This document shows positions 57,060 through 64,000 of a stretch of 64,000 nucleotides of DNA, piece by piece. Within the stretch, counting starts at the first letter, position 1; each line of letters opens with the position of its first letter. The notes beneath the pieces are model-generated. The model did not search any database, was not told where the DNA came from, and was given only the letters and a program-made list of their open reading frames with translations. This stretch comes from Verrucomicrobiaceae bacterium (GTDB lineage: Bacteria; Verrucomicrobiota; Verrucomicrobiia; Verrucomicrobiales; Verrucomicrobiaceae). A program made the position numbers and the translations under genes. The DNA is taken from the NCBI GenBank assembly GCA_027484445.1, contig JAIXSY010000022.1, forward strand, positions 1 through 64,000, written 5' to 3'.

Positions 57060-57572
57060 ATGAAAACGCTGGCGATTGCCTCTGCTGCCCTCGGATTATT
57101 GCTAGCCCTAGTGCTGGAGGGTAACTTCTTGCATGTGCTGGTCTTGTGCACCGTGGCGGTTTATCTCGTGGCACCAGCCATCTTGATCATCGGTTCGATA
57201 TGGCTCTGGTCCTGGTTTCGACAAGGCGAACGACCCTGGCTCCGAAAAGCTTGGGCCATCATCGGAATCGCGGTAGTCACCGGCTTCGCCTCGGGAGGGC
57301 TCGGCTTCACGCTTCATCAATTCCGAAAGCATGAGACCCGATCGTTTGTGGCTCGTGCTGTTGCCTACCTGGACACCCAGCGGGCGCGAACTGGCAAATA
57401 CCCTTCATCCTTGCCTGAAACCGATTTCGGCCGCCCTCCTCCGTGGCTGAGCCAGCCGCATCCATGGACTCTGAGTGCAGACGCGTTCCGTTTTGAGTAT
57501 TGGGACCCATCAGGCCTCATGAATGGCTACGAGTTCACTTCCTCGACGCGGGAATGGATCCGCTTTGACTGA
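57060..57572 (+). CDS. Membrane protein with a pseudopilin-like tail
   Basis: 170 residues, unrecognised. Three hydrophobic segments lie in the first 90 residues (LAIASAALGLLLALVLEG, VAVYLVAPAILIIGSIWLWSWF and AWAIIGIAVVTGFASGGLGF). The soluble C-terminal 75 residues contain RTGKYPSSLPE and later WDPSGLMNGYEFTSSTREWIRFD. The phrase Y-P-x-x-L-P is common near the end of type II secretion pseudopilin-like domains, which suggests a related fold. There is no operon partner. Confidence 0.5.
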   Translation: MKTLAIASAALGLLLALVLEGNFLHVLVLCTVAVYLVAPAILIIGSIWLWSWFRQGERPWLRKAWAIIGIAVVTGFASGGLGFTLHQFRKHETRSFVARAVAYLDTQRARTGKYPSSLPETDFGRPPPWLSQPHPWTLSADAFRFEYWDPSGLMNGYEFTSSTREWIRFD

Positions 57573-57694
57573 CGGTAACCCATCGTCACAAGAGACTCCT
57601 GTCGCCAGCGAAGGCTAGGCCTGCTGTTCGATCGAGGTTTGCTTTAGCAAGCAGCAAAACGCCACTGCGGAGGTTGGACTGCATCCTCAAGCCT

Positions 57695-58813
57695 TCAGGC
57701 CTGATGCTGCTGAATGAGCAGGCTGGCAGCTTGATCGAGGGCGAGGGGAGCCTTTTCGGAACCTGAGTTCGTGCAGGCGATGACCGCAAAACCCTTCTCA
57801 GGCGCAAGCCAAGCGACACTGTGGTTCATGGTGTTGCTACCACCGTGATGGAGCACCCGGCCACCCCACTTGCGCTCCAACGTGATCCAGCCGTAGGCGT
57901 AGGGCTCTGGCGGCTGCGTGGCGGTGTGCAGGTGCTCGTAAGCGGCTTTGCCGGAGAGCAGCCTTCCCTTCCCGGCCCGACCTGCGAGATGCTCAGCGAT
58001 GAAGCGGCCCCAATCTTCCAGCGCCATGTGGACCGTGCCTGCGGGACCTAGCACGGCTGGATTGTCCACCAGCGGACCATTGTTAGGCATAGGTTCTCCT
58101 TTGCCATCGTGTGGCCAGGGCTGGTCGTTTTCACCCGGTGTTCCCAGCCCGCCGAAACCAGCCCGCTGAATGCCCAAAGGCTGAAACAGGCGTCGCTGCA
58201 TCAGCTCTTCCCAAGATGCATCCCAGACAGTCTCGAGCATGTGCCCGGCAAGCACGTAGCCCCAGTTCGAGTATTCGTGCCGCGATCCAGGCTTGGGCAG
58301 ATCTGGCGTGCGCGCAGCGAGCTCTAGGACGCTGGCCCGCTGAGCTCGCAGATCGATTGTGCCACTGAGACCAAAAAGTCCCCACAGGGCATTCGCAGGC
58401 AAGCCAGACCCGTGACTCAACAGCTGGGTGAGGGTCGCTGCTGCTAGCGGAGATTTTTTGAGATCCGTCTGCCTTGGAAAAATCTCCCCCAGGCTGCTGT
58501 CCCAGCGCAGCTTTTTCTCCTGAACAGCGAGCGCAGCCAGCATGGCCGTCATGGCTTTGGTGTTCGAGCCGAGGTGCCATTCATCCTGGGGGTTGATGAG
58601 CTCTGAAGCACCCTTTTTCCGAACACCCGTCACGGCCCATGAAGTGACGCCAGTCGGACCCACGAGAGCAGCAGCCAACCCAGGCAGGTCATGCTGAGTG
58701 CGGATGCGTTCCAGCTTATCCCCCCAAGGCGCCCGCGCGATCTCGGCAGCCCAAGTTCGAGTGAAAAGCACCACAGAAGCTGCCCGAAGGCTATGACGGC
58801 GAGTGATCTTCAT
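57695..58813 (-). CDS. Serine beta-lactamase/D-alanyl-D-alanine carboxypeptidase-family hydrolase
   Basis: 372 residues from the ATG giving MKITRRHSLRAASVV, a twin-arginine-like signal (RRHSLR) followed by a hydrophobic core. The class-C/family S12 motifs are present: the nucleophile SNTK (in LGSNTKAMT), the Tyr motif YSN (HEYSNWGY) and HHGG near the C-terminus (RVLHHGGSN) in place of K-T-G. Members act on beta-lactams, peptidoglycan peptides or esters; the K-T-G variant makes a true beta-lactamase role uncertain. It follows the ECF sigma gene by 65 bases on the same strand and may be its target or fellow operon member. Confidence 0.82.
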   Translation of the reverse strand: MKITRRHSLRAASVVLFTRTWAAEIARAPWGDKLERIRTQHDLPGLAAALVGPTGVTSWAVTGVRKKGASELINPQDEWHLGSNTKAMTAMLAALAVQEKKLRWDSSLGEIFPRQTDLKKSPLAAATLTQLLSHGSGLPANALWGLFGLSGTIDLRAQRASVLELAARTPDLPKPGSRHEYSNWGYVLAGHMLETVWDASWEELMQRRLFQPLGIQRAGFGGLGTPGENDQPWPHDGKGEPMPNNGPLVDNPAVLGPAGTVHMALEDWGRFIAEHLAGRAGKGRLLSGKAAYEHLHTATQPPEPYAYGWITLERKWGGRVLHHGGSNTMNHSVAWLAPEKGFAVIACTNSGSEKAPLALDQAASLLIQQHQA

Positions 58814-58878
58814 GCCTGGAGTGGACAGCCAAAACCTTCCGCTTGGCAAGCCTCATTTGAGCCTGCCTCCGGCTAGAG

Positions 58879-59451
58879 CTACTGGGGCATCCAAGCCGCG
58901 AGCATTTCAGCCAGCGCCTTTCGGGCACGATAAAGACGCATTTCGACCACCTTCGGCGTGGTTTCCATGACATCTGCGATGTCCGCGTGGGACATGCCTT
59001 CATACATGGAAAGGATCAGCGTTTCTTTTTGTTCGGCGGGTAACGAGAGGATGGCCTGACGAACAGCACGGGCTCGCTCATCCTTCTCCAGCTGGCTTGC
59101 TGGCGAACCTTCTGCACTTTCATGATCCAGGCGATGCAGATCCTCATGCTCCAGCAGAGTAATCGGATGTCGCCTCTGCCAGCGAGCATGATTGCGGGCT
59201 AGATTCGTGGCGATCGCAAAAAGCCATGTCGAAAACTTCTGAGAAGCACGGAAACGATGACGATGCTTGTAAACCCTAACGAACGATTCTTGAGCCAGAT
59301 CGCAGGCTGTGGCATGACTGCCGCAGAGACGTTCCAGGTAGGCAATGAGGCGCGCGCTCCAGCGGCGCATGATCATGTTCAAGGCGGTGTCATTTCCGCT
59401 GGCGAGGGCGAGCATGAGATCGTGGTCCTCGTCGTCCGGCTGAGCAATCAT
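58879..59451 (-). CDS. ECF-type RNA polymerase sigma factor
   Basis: 190 residues. Region 2 is recognised in LIAYLERLCGSHATACDLAQESFVRVYKHRHRFRASQKFSTWLFAIATNLARNHARWQRR, and region 4 in LPAEQKETLILSMYEGMSHADIADVMETTPKVVEMRLYRARKALAEML. It directs RNA polymerase to stress or envelope-related promoters. Its start overlaps the end of the upstream gene by four bases (ATGA), so it is translationally coupled to it. It is the last of a chain of small envelope-associated genes, while the sigma gene normally comes first in such operons. Confidence 0.93.
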   Translation of the reverse strand: MIAQPDDEDHDLMLALASGNDTALNMIMRRWSARLIAYLERLCGSHATACDLAQESFVRVYKHRHRFRASQKFSTWLFAIATNLARNHARWQRRHPITLLEHEDLHRLDHESAEGSPASQLEKDERARAVRQAILSLPAEQKETLILSMYEGMSHADIADVMETTPKVVEMRLYRARKALAEMLAAWMPQ

Positions 59452-59960
59452 TGAGGAGGGGGAGCCGCAGCTTCGAGCTCTTGGAGCTCACGCGGATGAG
59501 TCAATTCGGGAAGGATCTCTTTCAGAAAACGCTGACCTTCCGGTGGGGGCATCAGCCGAGCGACATCCTGCAGATGCTGCATCATGGTGGCCAGGCAGCG
59601 CTCACACAGCGCCTTTTGGCGGCTTTTTCCCCCCACTTCTGGCTGGATGCCTGGTGCAGCAGGCAGCGTGGTTTTCTTTTCCGCAGCCTGGTAGCGCAAA
59701 CCTGCGCGCAACATTCGAGGGCGGGCAGCACTCACCATCTCTGCGCACATCAGGTCACACTTCTTGAAGTATTCCTGATGCAGGACTTCAATCTCACGGA
59801 AGCGATCCTCTGGGATGCGGTATTCATCCCGGAGCCAAAGCAGGCCACGCTCCTGCATGCTGGCAGGTTTGGGGCGTAGATGATACACGATCTCGTGAGA
59901 GGCGACCCCGAGGCCAGCCATCCCGACCAGTGCACCAAACAACTTCCAGCGAAGGGTCAT
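59448..59960 (-). CDS. Membrane-anchored periplasmic protein of the ECF operon (CpxP/heavy-metal-sensor-like, tentative)
   Basis: 170 residues from the ATG giving MTLRWKLFGALVGMAGLG, a single N-terminal anchor (about residues 7-22). The rest is helical and charged: LRDEYRIPEDRFREIEVLHQEYFKKCDLMCAEM, with a Cys pair in KALCERCLATMM (C-x-x-C). The pattern resembles helical CpxP/periplasmic sensor proteins (LTxxQ family), but the signature is not clear. It overlaps the sigma gene by four bases and follows the next gene upstream by four bases, so the three are one operon. It may be a sensor or anti-sigma partner. Confidence 0.55.
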   Translation of the reverse strand: MTLRWKLFGALVGMAGLGVASHEIVYHLRPKPASMQERGLLWLRDEYRIPEDRFREIEVLHQEYFKKCDLMCAEMVSAARPRMLRAGLRYQAAEKKTTLPAAPGIQPEVGGKSRQKALCERCLATMMQHLQDVARLMPPPEGQRFLKEILPELTHPRELQELEAAAPPPQ

Positions 59961-59964
59961 GATC

Positions 59965-60273
59965 TCAGTGAGAGGCGAGATGAACGGAGGCAAAGGGGCT
60001 CACCGACTGCACATAGGCCTCGTGAGGAGCCTGCGTGGAAGGTTGCGTCTGCAAAATGGCAACCGCTGCGCCCAGCACGACCGCGACAATGGCGGCAAAG
60101 CTCAGACTCAGCGGTCGCAGCAGAGTGAGGGAGAACCGCTCCCACCAAGCGAGATCAGCCTCGCCTGCCGAGATGCGGTTCCACACCTCTCTCTGAAATC
60201 CCACAGGGGTCTCTCCACGCACCTCCCATGAGCCGAGCAGCGCGTGAAGCGGATCGTCATCGGGGGTCTTCAT
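59965..60273 (-). CDS. Single-span membrane protein of the ECF operon (anti-sigma-like candidate)
   Basis: 102 residues from the ATG giving MKTPDDDPLHALLGSWEV (a TTG six bases earlier is possible). A cytoplasmic N-terminal segment of about 50 residues with acidic residues and EVWNRISAGEADLAWWERF is followed by a membrane helix (about residues 56-74: LSLSFAAIVAVVLGAAVAIL) and a short tail. Topology and position suit an anti-sigma factor that binds the ECF protein, but no zinc-binding HxxxCxxC motif is present. Likely co-transcribed with the two downstream genes. Confidence 0.55.
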   Translation of the reverse strand: MKTPDDDPLHALLGSWEVRGETPVGFQREVWNRISAGEADLAWWERFSLTLLRPLSLSFAAIVAVVLGAAVAILQTQPSTQAPHEAYVQSVSPFASVHLASH

Positions 60274-60319
60274 GGACAAGGAACGTGAGGAGACAAGTGG
60301 GAGAAAAGCGGTTCAACCA

Positions 60320-60574
60320 TCAACGGGCATACGCGACCTGTAGCCCCGTCTTGCTAGCAATCGGGCTTGGCGAGTGATGATACACTGCACGACCGGTGGG
60401 AGCACTGCCCCCCGAGGTCGCACGCGTTTCCACAAAAGTCAGGCCTGTCTTGCTCTGAATGGGCAGGGGCGACATCGAGTAACGACGGCCCGTCGAATCG
60501 GTGCCCAAGTTCGAGCAGCTGACGTTGAACAGCGCAGTAGCAGTCAGGGTGGTAGCGATAACGAGTTTCTTCAT
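60320..60574 (-). CDS. Small lipoprotein-like secreted protein with two internal repeats
   Basis: 84 residues. Signal MKKLVIATTLTATALFNVSCSN, probably a lipoprotein signal ending at Cys20 (the -3 position is Asn, so the lipobox is imperfect). The mature part holds a repeated phrase, SPLPIQSKTGLTFVETR and SPSPIASKTGLQVAYAR, of about 17 residues each. It is probably the first gene of the minus-strand ECF operon, 46 bases ahead of the next. Function unknown. Confidence 0.6.
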   Translation of the reverse strand: MKKLVIATTLTATALFNVSCSNLGTDSTGRRYSMSPLPIQSKTGLTFVETRATSGGSAPTGRAVYHHSPSPIASKTGLQVAYAR

Positions 60575-61032
60575 GGTTGGGTTGTGAGTTGGGGTTCGTG
60601 TTTATTGGGTGGGTTGGGTGCCACTCCTTCGAGCGGCGTCATGGGTGCTACCCCGCCGGTGAATTCATCCCTCAAAAAAACTGAAAAAAAGGTGAGTGAG
60701 CTTCACCCATGCTTCCTCACACCACCATTCCCCACACCCAAAATTCCTTGGGACAGCGGGCATCCATCCACCTCCACCTGCCTCAACAACGCCTCCACCA
60801 GCCGCGGCACCTCCTGCGTCGCAGGCCCCAGACGCTGCTCGGTGAATCGGCCATCGACACCGGTGCTCTGAAGATTGACCTCAATGCGCTTTTGACAGCC
60901 TTTTTCCCGCCAATTCGAGCTAAAACTAAAGTCGTGTCGTTTCTTGTATCAGATCAAATGCCACTGAACCTCATGTGATGAATGAGCGCTGACGGAGTCT
61001 GATTTTTATATCCCAAGATGACCTAACTTATT
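60575..61032. other. Gene-free stretch, possibly with a gene remnant
   Basis: About 460 bases. The start side (60600-60690) is a purine/AT-rich leader suitable for the promoter of the minus-strand lipoprotein gene. On the minus strand a stop-free frame of about 80 codons ends at 60703 (TGA). It contains EVNLQSTGVDGRFTEQ but no ATG start, so it might be a remnant. No recognised family, and I do not call it a gene. AT content rises toward 61032. Confidence 0.35.
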
Positions 61033-61265
61033 ATGAAAATACACTTTCTCTATTTCTTTGTCGTCACATCGCTAGCCAGTTGTGCTCATGCGGTGCCCTG
61101 CTGAAAAGCTCCATCATCAGTAGCGTTGCCCCCATCGCCGGAGTGGACTGGCGCTCGGACCGGTCAGCCTACTCCCCAGCCGAGAAATCAGCCATTATCA
61201 CCGCGCTAAAATCCCTCTTTGTCGAAGCCGGGACCAAACTTGCTCAAAAGCTCCCCCACCAGTGA
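61033..61265 (+). pseudogene. Frameshifted small lipoprotein gene (or sequencing error)
   Basis: From ATG 61033 the frame gives MKIHFLYFFVVTSLASCAHAVPC and then TGA: a signal with lipobox LASC and a stop after 23 codons. A second frame shifted by one base continues with LLKSSIISSVAPIAGVDWRSDRSAYSPAEKSAIITALKSLFVEAGTKLAQKLPHQ to the TGA at 61265, which reads as a normal mature sequence. The two halves fit a single ancestral lipoprotein of about 75 residues broken by an indel near 61080-61105. Either the gene is decayed or the assembly has a base error. It lies 61 bases ahead of the next secreted-protein gene. Confidence 0.5.
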
Positions 61266-61326
61266 CGACGCGGATAGTGGCATCCGCCGCCTTGCTTTCA
61301 CCCAGCTAGACGTATCCTCCCAGCGA

Positions 61327-62676
61327 ATGAAAACCGCGCTGTCCCTGCTCTGCTTGCTTCCTGTGCTGCTCCATGCCAACGGAGGCGGCTACATCTCTGG
61401 CGTCAAATCCACGGGTGCCTTCCAGCCTATCGGCATTGATCAGGTGGAGATGCTTTCAGAGCGGCTGGAGATCGACCTCCACATCGAATACGCTGACATC
61501 CGCATCGAGTATGTGCTGCACAATCCAGGCAAAAAGGTCAAAGTCGAAGCTGGGTTTCCGAGCGCCATTGCGACGAGGACGGAAGGCGGGCTCGGCAAGG
61601 GAGGAGCCGCGCTGAAAGCCGCTCCGAAGCTCGAAGACTTCAGCCTCACCGTGGATGGCAAGACCGCAAAGGTGGTTCAGACTGACGACCAACTCGACCT
61701 CAATAAACCCGCCCAATATATGCAAACAGGCACGGTGGTGAATTCATGGCATCGTGTGAAGATGGATTTCGCTGAGGGGCAAACCCGGAAGGTGACTGTG
61801 CGCTATCGCAATCCCTATTTCTATTCGACCTTCGATGTCTCTGACAATGGATCGACCGACGCCCTTAGTCTGACCTATCTCTTTTCAGCAGCAGGCGCTT
61901 GGAAAGGTCCCATTGGACATGGCATTGTGACTGTGAAGAACATCTCCATCCCAGAAAGCCAGATCAGCTTCAGTCATCCCAAGCGATTCGTGAAATCGGA
62001 CAACGTTTGGACGTGGAGCTTCACCGATTTCGAACCCACCTTGGAGGACGATCTAACCATCGTGACACGTCCACATTTCTCTTTCCAACCTGCTGTAAAG
62101 ACAACTTCGGAAGACACCATCTACATGGGTTATTATCATGGCTACGGCGCGCGGCGTGACCCGAAGACAGGGCAGATGAGCGGAGGTCGCTGGGAATTTC
62201 ACCGTCATGATTTCACGGCCACAGCTTCCTCCAGCCTGCCAGATACGGATGTTCAAAGCTACCAGCCTTCAGAGGTCAAGGAAGGCGGGCGTCAAACTGC
62301 CTGGACAGAAGGTGTGCCTGGAGACGGCGTAGGCGAGTGGCTCCTTCTGACATTGGAGAAACCAAGCCCGGTGCATCGTCTCGGTATCGTGCCGGGTTAT
62401 GCCAAATCAGCGGAGCTATATGCAGCCAATGGACGCCCTGCCGAGCTGGATGTGAGCGTCAATGGAGGCAAAGCCGTGCGCGTCAGATTGCCTGATGAGC
62501 ATTTAAAACACGAGACCTATGTCTTCGACCTGCCGAGCAAGGGTGAGCTGGTCAAAACCATCAAGCTGACGCTCGCCAAAGTTTATCCCGGAGAGCAGTA
62601 TCAGGACACGGCCATCAGTGACATCAAGCTTATCCAGCCTCTCTCGAAAGCCCCCAAAATCGAAGCGGTGAGATGA
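61327..62676 (+). CDS. Secreted protein with a discoidin-like (NADase-type glycan-binding) C-terminal domain
   Basis: 449 residues from the ATG giving MKTALSLLCLLPVLLHANGGG, a Sec signal. Residues about 25-290 are beta-rich with no sure family (DLHIEYADIRIEYVLHNPGKKVKVEAGFPSAIATRTEGG). The last about 130 residues match the discoidin-like NADase-type glycan-binding domain: TAWTEGVPGDGVGEWLLLTLEKPSPVHRLGIVPGY, KSAELYAANGRPAELDVSVNGG and DTAISDIKLI. It is probably outside the cell and binds a sugar or surface polymer. Stop overlaps the next ATG (ATGA), implying translational coupling. Confidence 0.72.
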   Translation: MKTALSLLCLLPVLLHANGGGYISGVKSTGAFQPIGIDQVEMLSERLEIDLHIEYADIRIEYVLHNPGKKVKVEAGFPSAIATRTEGGLGKGGAALKAAPKLEDFSLTVDGKTAKVVQTDDQLDLNKPAQYMQTGTVVNSWHRVKMDFAEGQTRKVTVRYRNPYFYSTFDVSDNGSTDALSLTYLFSAAGAWKGPIGHGIVTVKNISIPESQISFSHPKRFVKSDNVWTWSFTDFEPTLEDDLTIVTRPHFSFQPAVKTTSEDTIYMGYYHGYGARRDPKTGQMSGGRWEFHRHDFTATASSSLPDTDVQSYQPSEVKEGGRQTAWTEGVPGDGVGEWLLLTLEKPSPVHRLGIVPGYAKSAELYAANGRPAELDVSVNGGKAVRVRLPDEHLKHETYVFDLPSKGELVKTIKLTLAKVYPGEQYQDTAISDIKLIQPLSKAPKIEAVR

Positions 62677-64000
62677 AAACATGGGCTGCATTCTTCAGCC
62701 TTTGTGGACTCGCTAGCCATGCCGCCGAGCTGCCCATTCACCTCGAAGAATCCCACGCGGGCGCTTTTTATCATCTGGTGGAGACCTTGCCACTGAGTGA
62801 GTCGCATACGCTGGTGTTGATCGATGCCCACAGCGATGCCAGCAGCATTCCAGATTCGGATGCGGTGCGTGCTGCCATTCGTCGCGGGCCGACCAAGGAA
62901 AAGCGGGCGGAGATGCTGGCTCAGTGGCGTCAGCAAGGATGCATCCAGTGCTTTGACTGGCTGGAACCACTGATGCCAGCGCCGATCGATGAAGTGATCT
63001 GGGTGCCAAAGGTTCGACTCGATCCTGCTGAAATGATGAAGCTGGAGCAGGAGGCGCGTGAGTTTCTCGATGGGCATCAGGAAGCACTGCCGCGTGAGGC
63101 GGGTCTTCTGGGCCCACGCTTCCGCGTCATGGATCTGGAGGGCTGGGAAAAGCTGGCCGCCAACGGGTCCTCAGGTCGGCGGATGGTGGCGAGCGTAGAT
63201 CTCGACTTCTTTGCCACACTGTCAGACTCAGAACTCGTCCCGACCATGGATCGCGTCATGGGATCGCTGCTCAGAGTGCGTGATCTCGTGGACGTGACGG
63301 CGGCCATTTCCTCGCCCTATCTTCGTGACGCGGCTCAGGCAGAGACGCTGACGGCGTTGTTTTTGGACACGGTCTGGCGCGTGCCGCAGGCCAAGGTTAG
63401 CTTTGAGCCCTTTGCACGCACAGGCCCCGACCGCTCACTCATGGCACGTTTACGTGAGCGCCGTGGAGAGACTCTCCCGGCTCTCGATCTCGCCTCATCG
63501 GGTCCTTTTCTCAGAAGCATCCTGCTCCATCACTGGCGGCCAGAAGACGTGCATCATGAGCCCGAGCGAGCGCGTGAACTGCTGCAACGCTGGGCTGAAG
63601 ATCCCTTCATGCCGAAGCTGGAAGTGAAAGGTGGCCTGCGCCGACCCGACGGCACCTGGAGTCTGGAGGCCAAGGGTGACGCCAGACTGGAAATCAAGCC
63701 AGAGCCTGTCGGAGCCAAGGTCCGCTGGCTGGCCTTGCGTGCTGAGCAGACGTCTTATCGGTTGAGTGATGCGGATCTCGGTTTTGCCAGCAATGCACCG
63801 CGCTGGCTGAAGCATCGATTGGAGGTCATCGCGGAAGGGAGTGCTATGCAATCGCTGCCTCAAAGTGAGTTGATTCTGCTGTTGGATGCCGATCTGCAAT
63901 GCGGGAGCATGGAAGTGCTGGCGGAGGTCATTCGCGATGGGCAAACCTATCGCAGCCCGTCCGTGACGCTCTGTATCCGCGCCCAAGGCAGTCGCGGACT
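62673..64000 (+). CDS. UPF0489-like secreted protein (partial, runs off the window)
   Basis: Starts at the ATG overlapping the stop of the upstream gene and stays open to the end of the window (442 codons seen). The start MKTWAAFFSLCGLASHAAE is a signal peptide. Motifs LVLIDAHSDASSIPDSDAVRAA and ASVDLDFFATLSDSE resemble the arginase-like metal-binding D-x-H-x-D and D-L-D-x-F of the UPF0489 family. Function unknown; a metal-dependent hydrolase is possible. It is likely a partner of the discoidin-domain protein. Confidence 0.6.
   Translation, partial: MKTWAAFFSLCGLASHAAELPIHLEESHAGAFYHLVETLPLSESHTLVLIDAHSDASSIPDSDAVRAAIRRGPTKEKRAEMLAQWRQQGCIQCFDWLEPLMPAPIDEVIWVPKVRLDPAEMMKLEQEAREFLDGHQEALPREAGLLGPRFRVMDLEGWEKLAANGSSGRRMVASVDLDFFATLSDSELVPTMDRVMGSLLRVRDLVDVTAAISSPYLRDAAQAETLTALFLDTVWRVPQAKVSFEPFARTGPDRSLMARLRERRGETLPALDLASSGPFLRSILLHHWRPEDVHHEPERARELLQRWAEDPFMPKLEVKGGLRRPDGTWSLEAKGDARLEIKPEPVGAKVRWLALRAEQTSYRLSDADLGFASNAPRWLKHRLEVIAEGSAMQSLPQSELILLLDADLQCGSMEVLAEVIRDGQTYRSPSVTLCIRAQGSRG

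Noticed and set aside
60703..60950. Stop-free 80-codon minus-strand frame with EVNLQSTGVDGRFTEQ
   Set aside because: Lacks a start codon and a recognised family. It may be a remnant and was described only in the gap entry.

Overview
The window is a GC-rich (about 60% by eye), densely coded bacterial chromosome segment. I infer a member of the Verrucomicrobiota, probably Verrucomicrobiaceae/Prosthecobacter-like. The grounds are a MurC-MurB fusion, a PSCyt1-DUF1549-DUF1553 protein of the Planctomycetes/Verrucomicrobia type, a large Hanks-kinase/LRR protein, a secreted GH71/99-like protein and a Tat-type Gfo/Idh/MocA oxidoreductase. Shine-Dalgarno sequences are weak or absent at many starts. There are no rRNA or tRNA genes, no CRISPR array and no prophage.

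Layout. 1-108 is the 3' tip of an IS630-type transposase. 204-3738 (minus) is an ABC export cluster: PH-domain membrane protein, ATPase, ABC-2 permease and an FtsX-type permease. 3824-7787 (minus) holds a halogenase/reductase-like flavoprotein, a small membrane protein, a secreted beta-propeller protein and an SDR. 7926-10232 (plus) is the MurC-MurB fusion. 10414-16196 holds an FkbM methyltransferase, a roadblock-like pair, a CitMHS_2/NhaD-type transporter, a small HTH protein and an O-antigen ligase. 16512-20308 (minus) holds a secreted sugar isomerase-like protein, the GH71/99-like protein, a YheT hydrolase and IspD. 20409-22352 holds an AlbA_2/ATPase regulator and a GatB/YqeY protein. 22485-25469 is the cytochrome/DUF1549/DUF1553 protein. 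25483-30951 holds a SulP transporter, a TlpA-like thioredoxin coupled to a NosR-like flavin/Fe-S membrane protein, and a nucleotidyltransferase.

The central region, 31175-37326, is a Suf iron-sulfur assembly locus: Fur-family regulator with its own operator, sufC, sufB, sufD. It is interrupted twice by PIN-domain toxin-like modules, one co-oriented (32437-33239) and one antisense (35269-35966). Heptanucleotide tandem repeats with an AAATC core sit just in front of sufC, sufB and, far away, groEL, always in the sense orientation. I consider this the most interesting undescribed signal in the window.

37377-43265 (plus) holds a kinase/C-type-lectin-like/LRR protein and a TPR-redoxin protein. 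43267-46791 holds GDPD, FabF and a Gfo/Idh/MocA oxidoreductase. 47084-51804 (minus) is a chaperone cluster, dnaK-lipoprotein-groES-groEL. 52160-56734 (plus) is gltB without gltD, read from a 355-base divergent region containing repeated GGCACTT motifs. 57060-60574 holds a membrane protein, a serine beta-lactamase-family protein and an ECF sigma-factor operon. 61033-64000 holds a frameshifted small lipoprotein gene, a secreted protein with a discoidin-like C-terminus and a UPF0489-like protein that runs off the end.

All calls come from reading the sequence and recalling family motifs. No database search was run.
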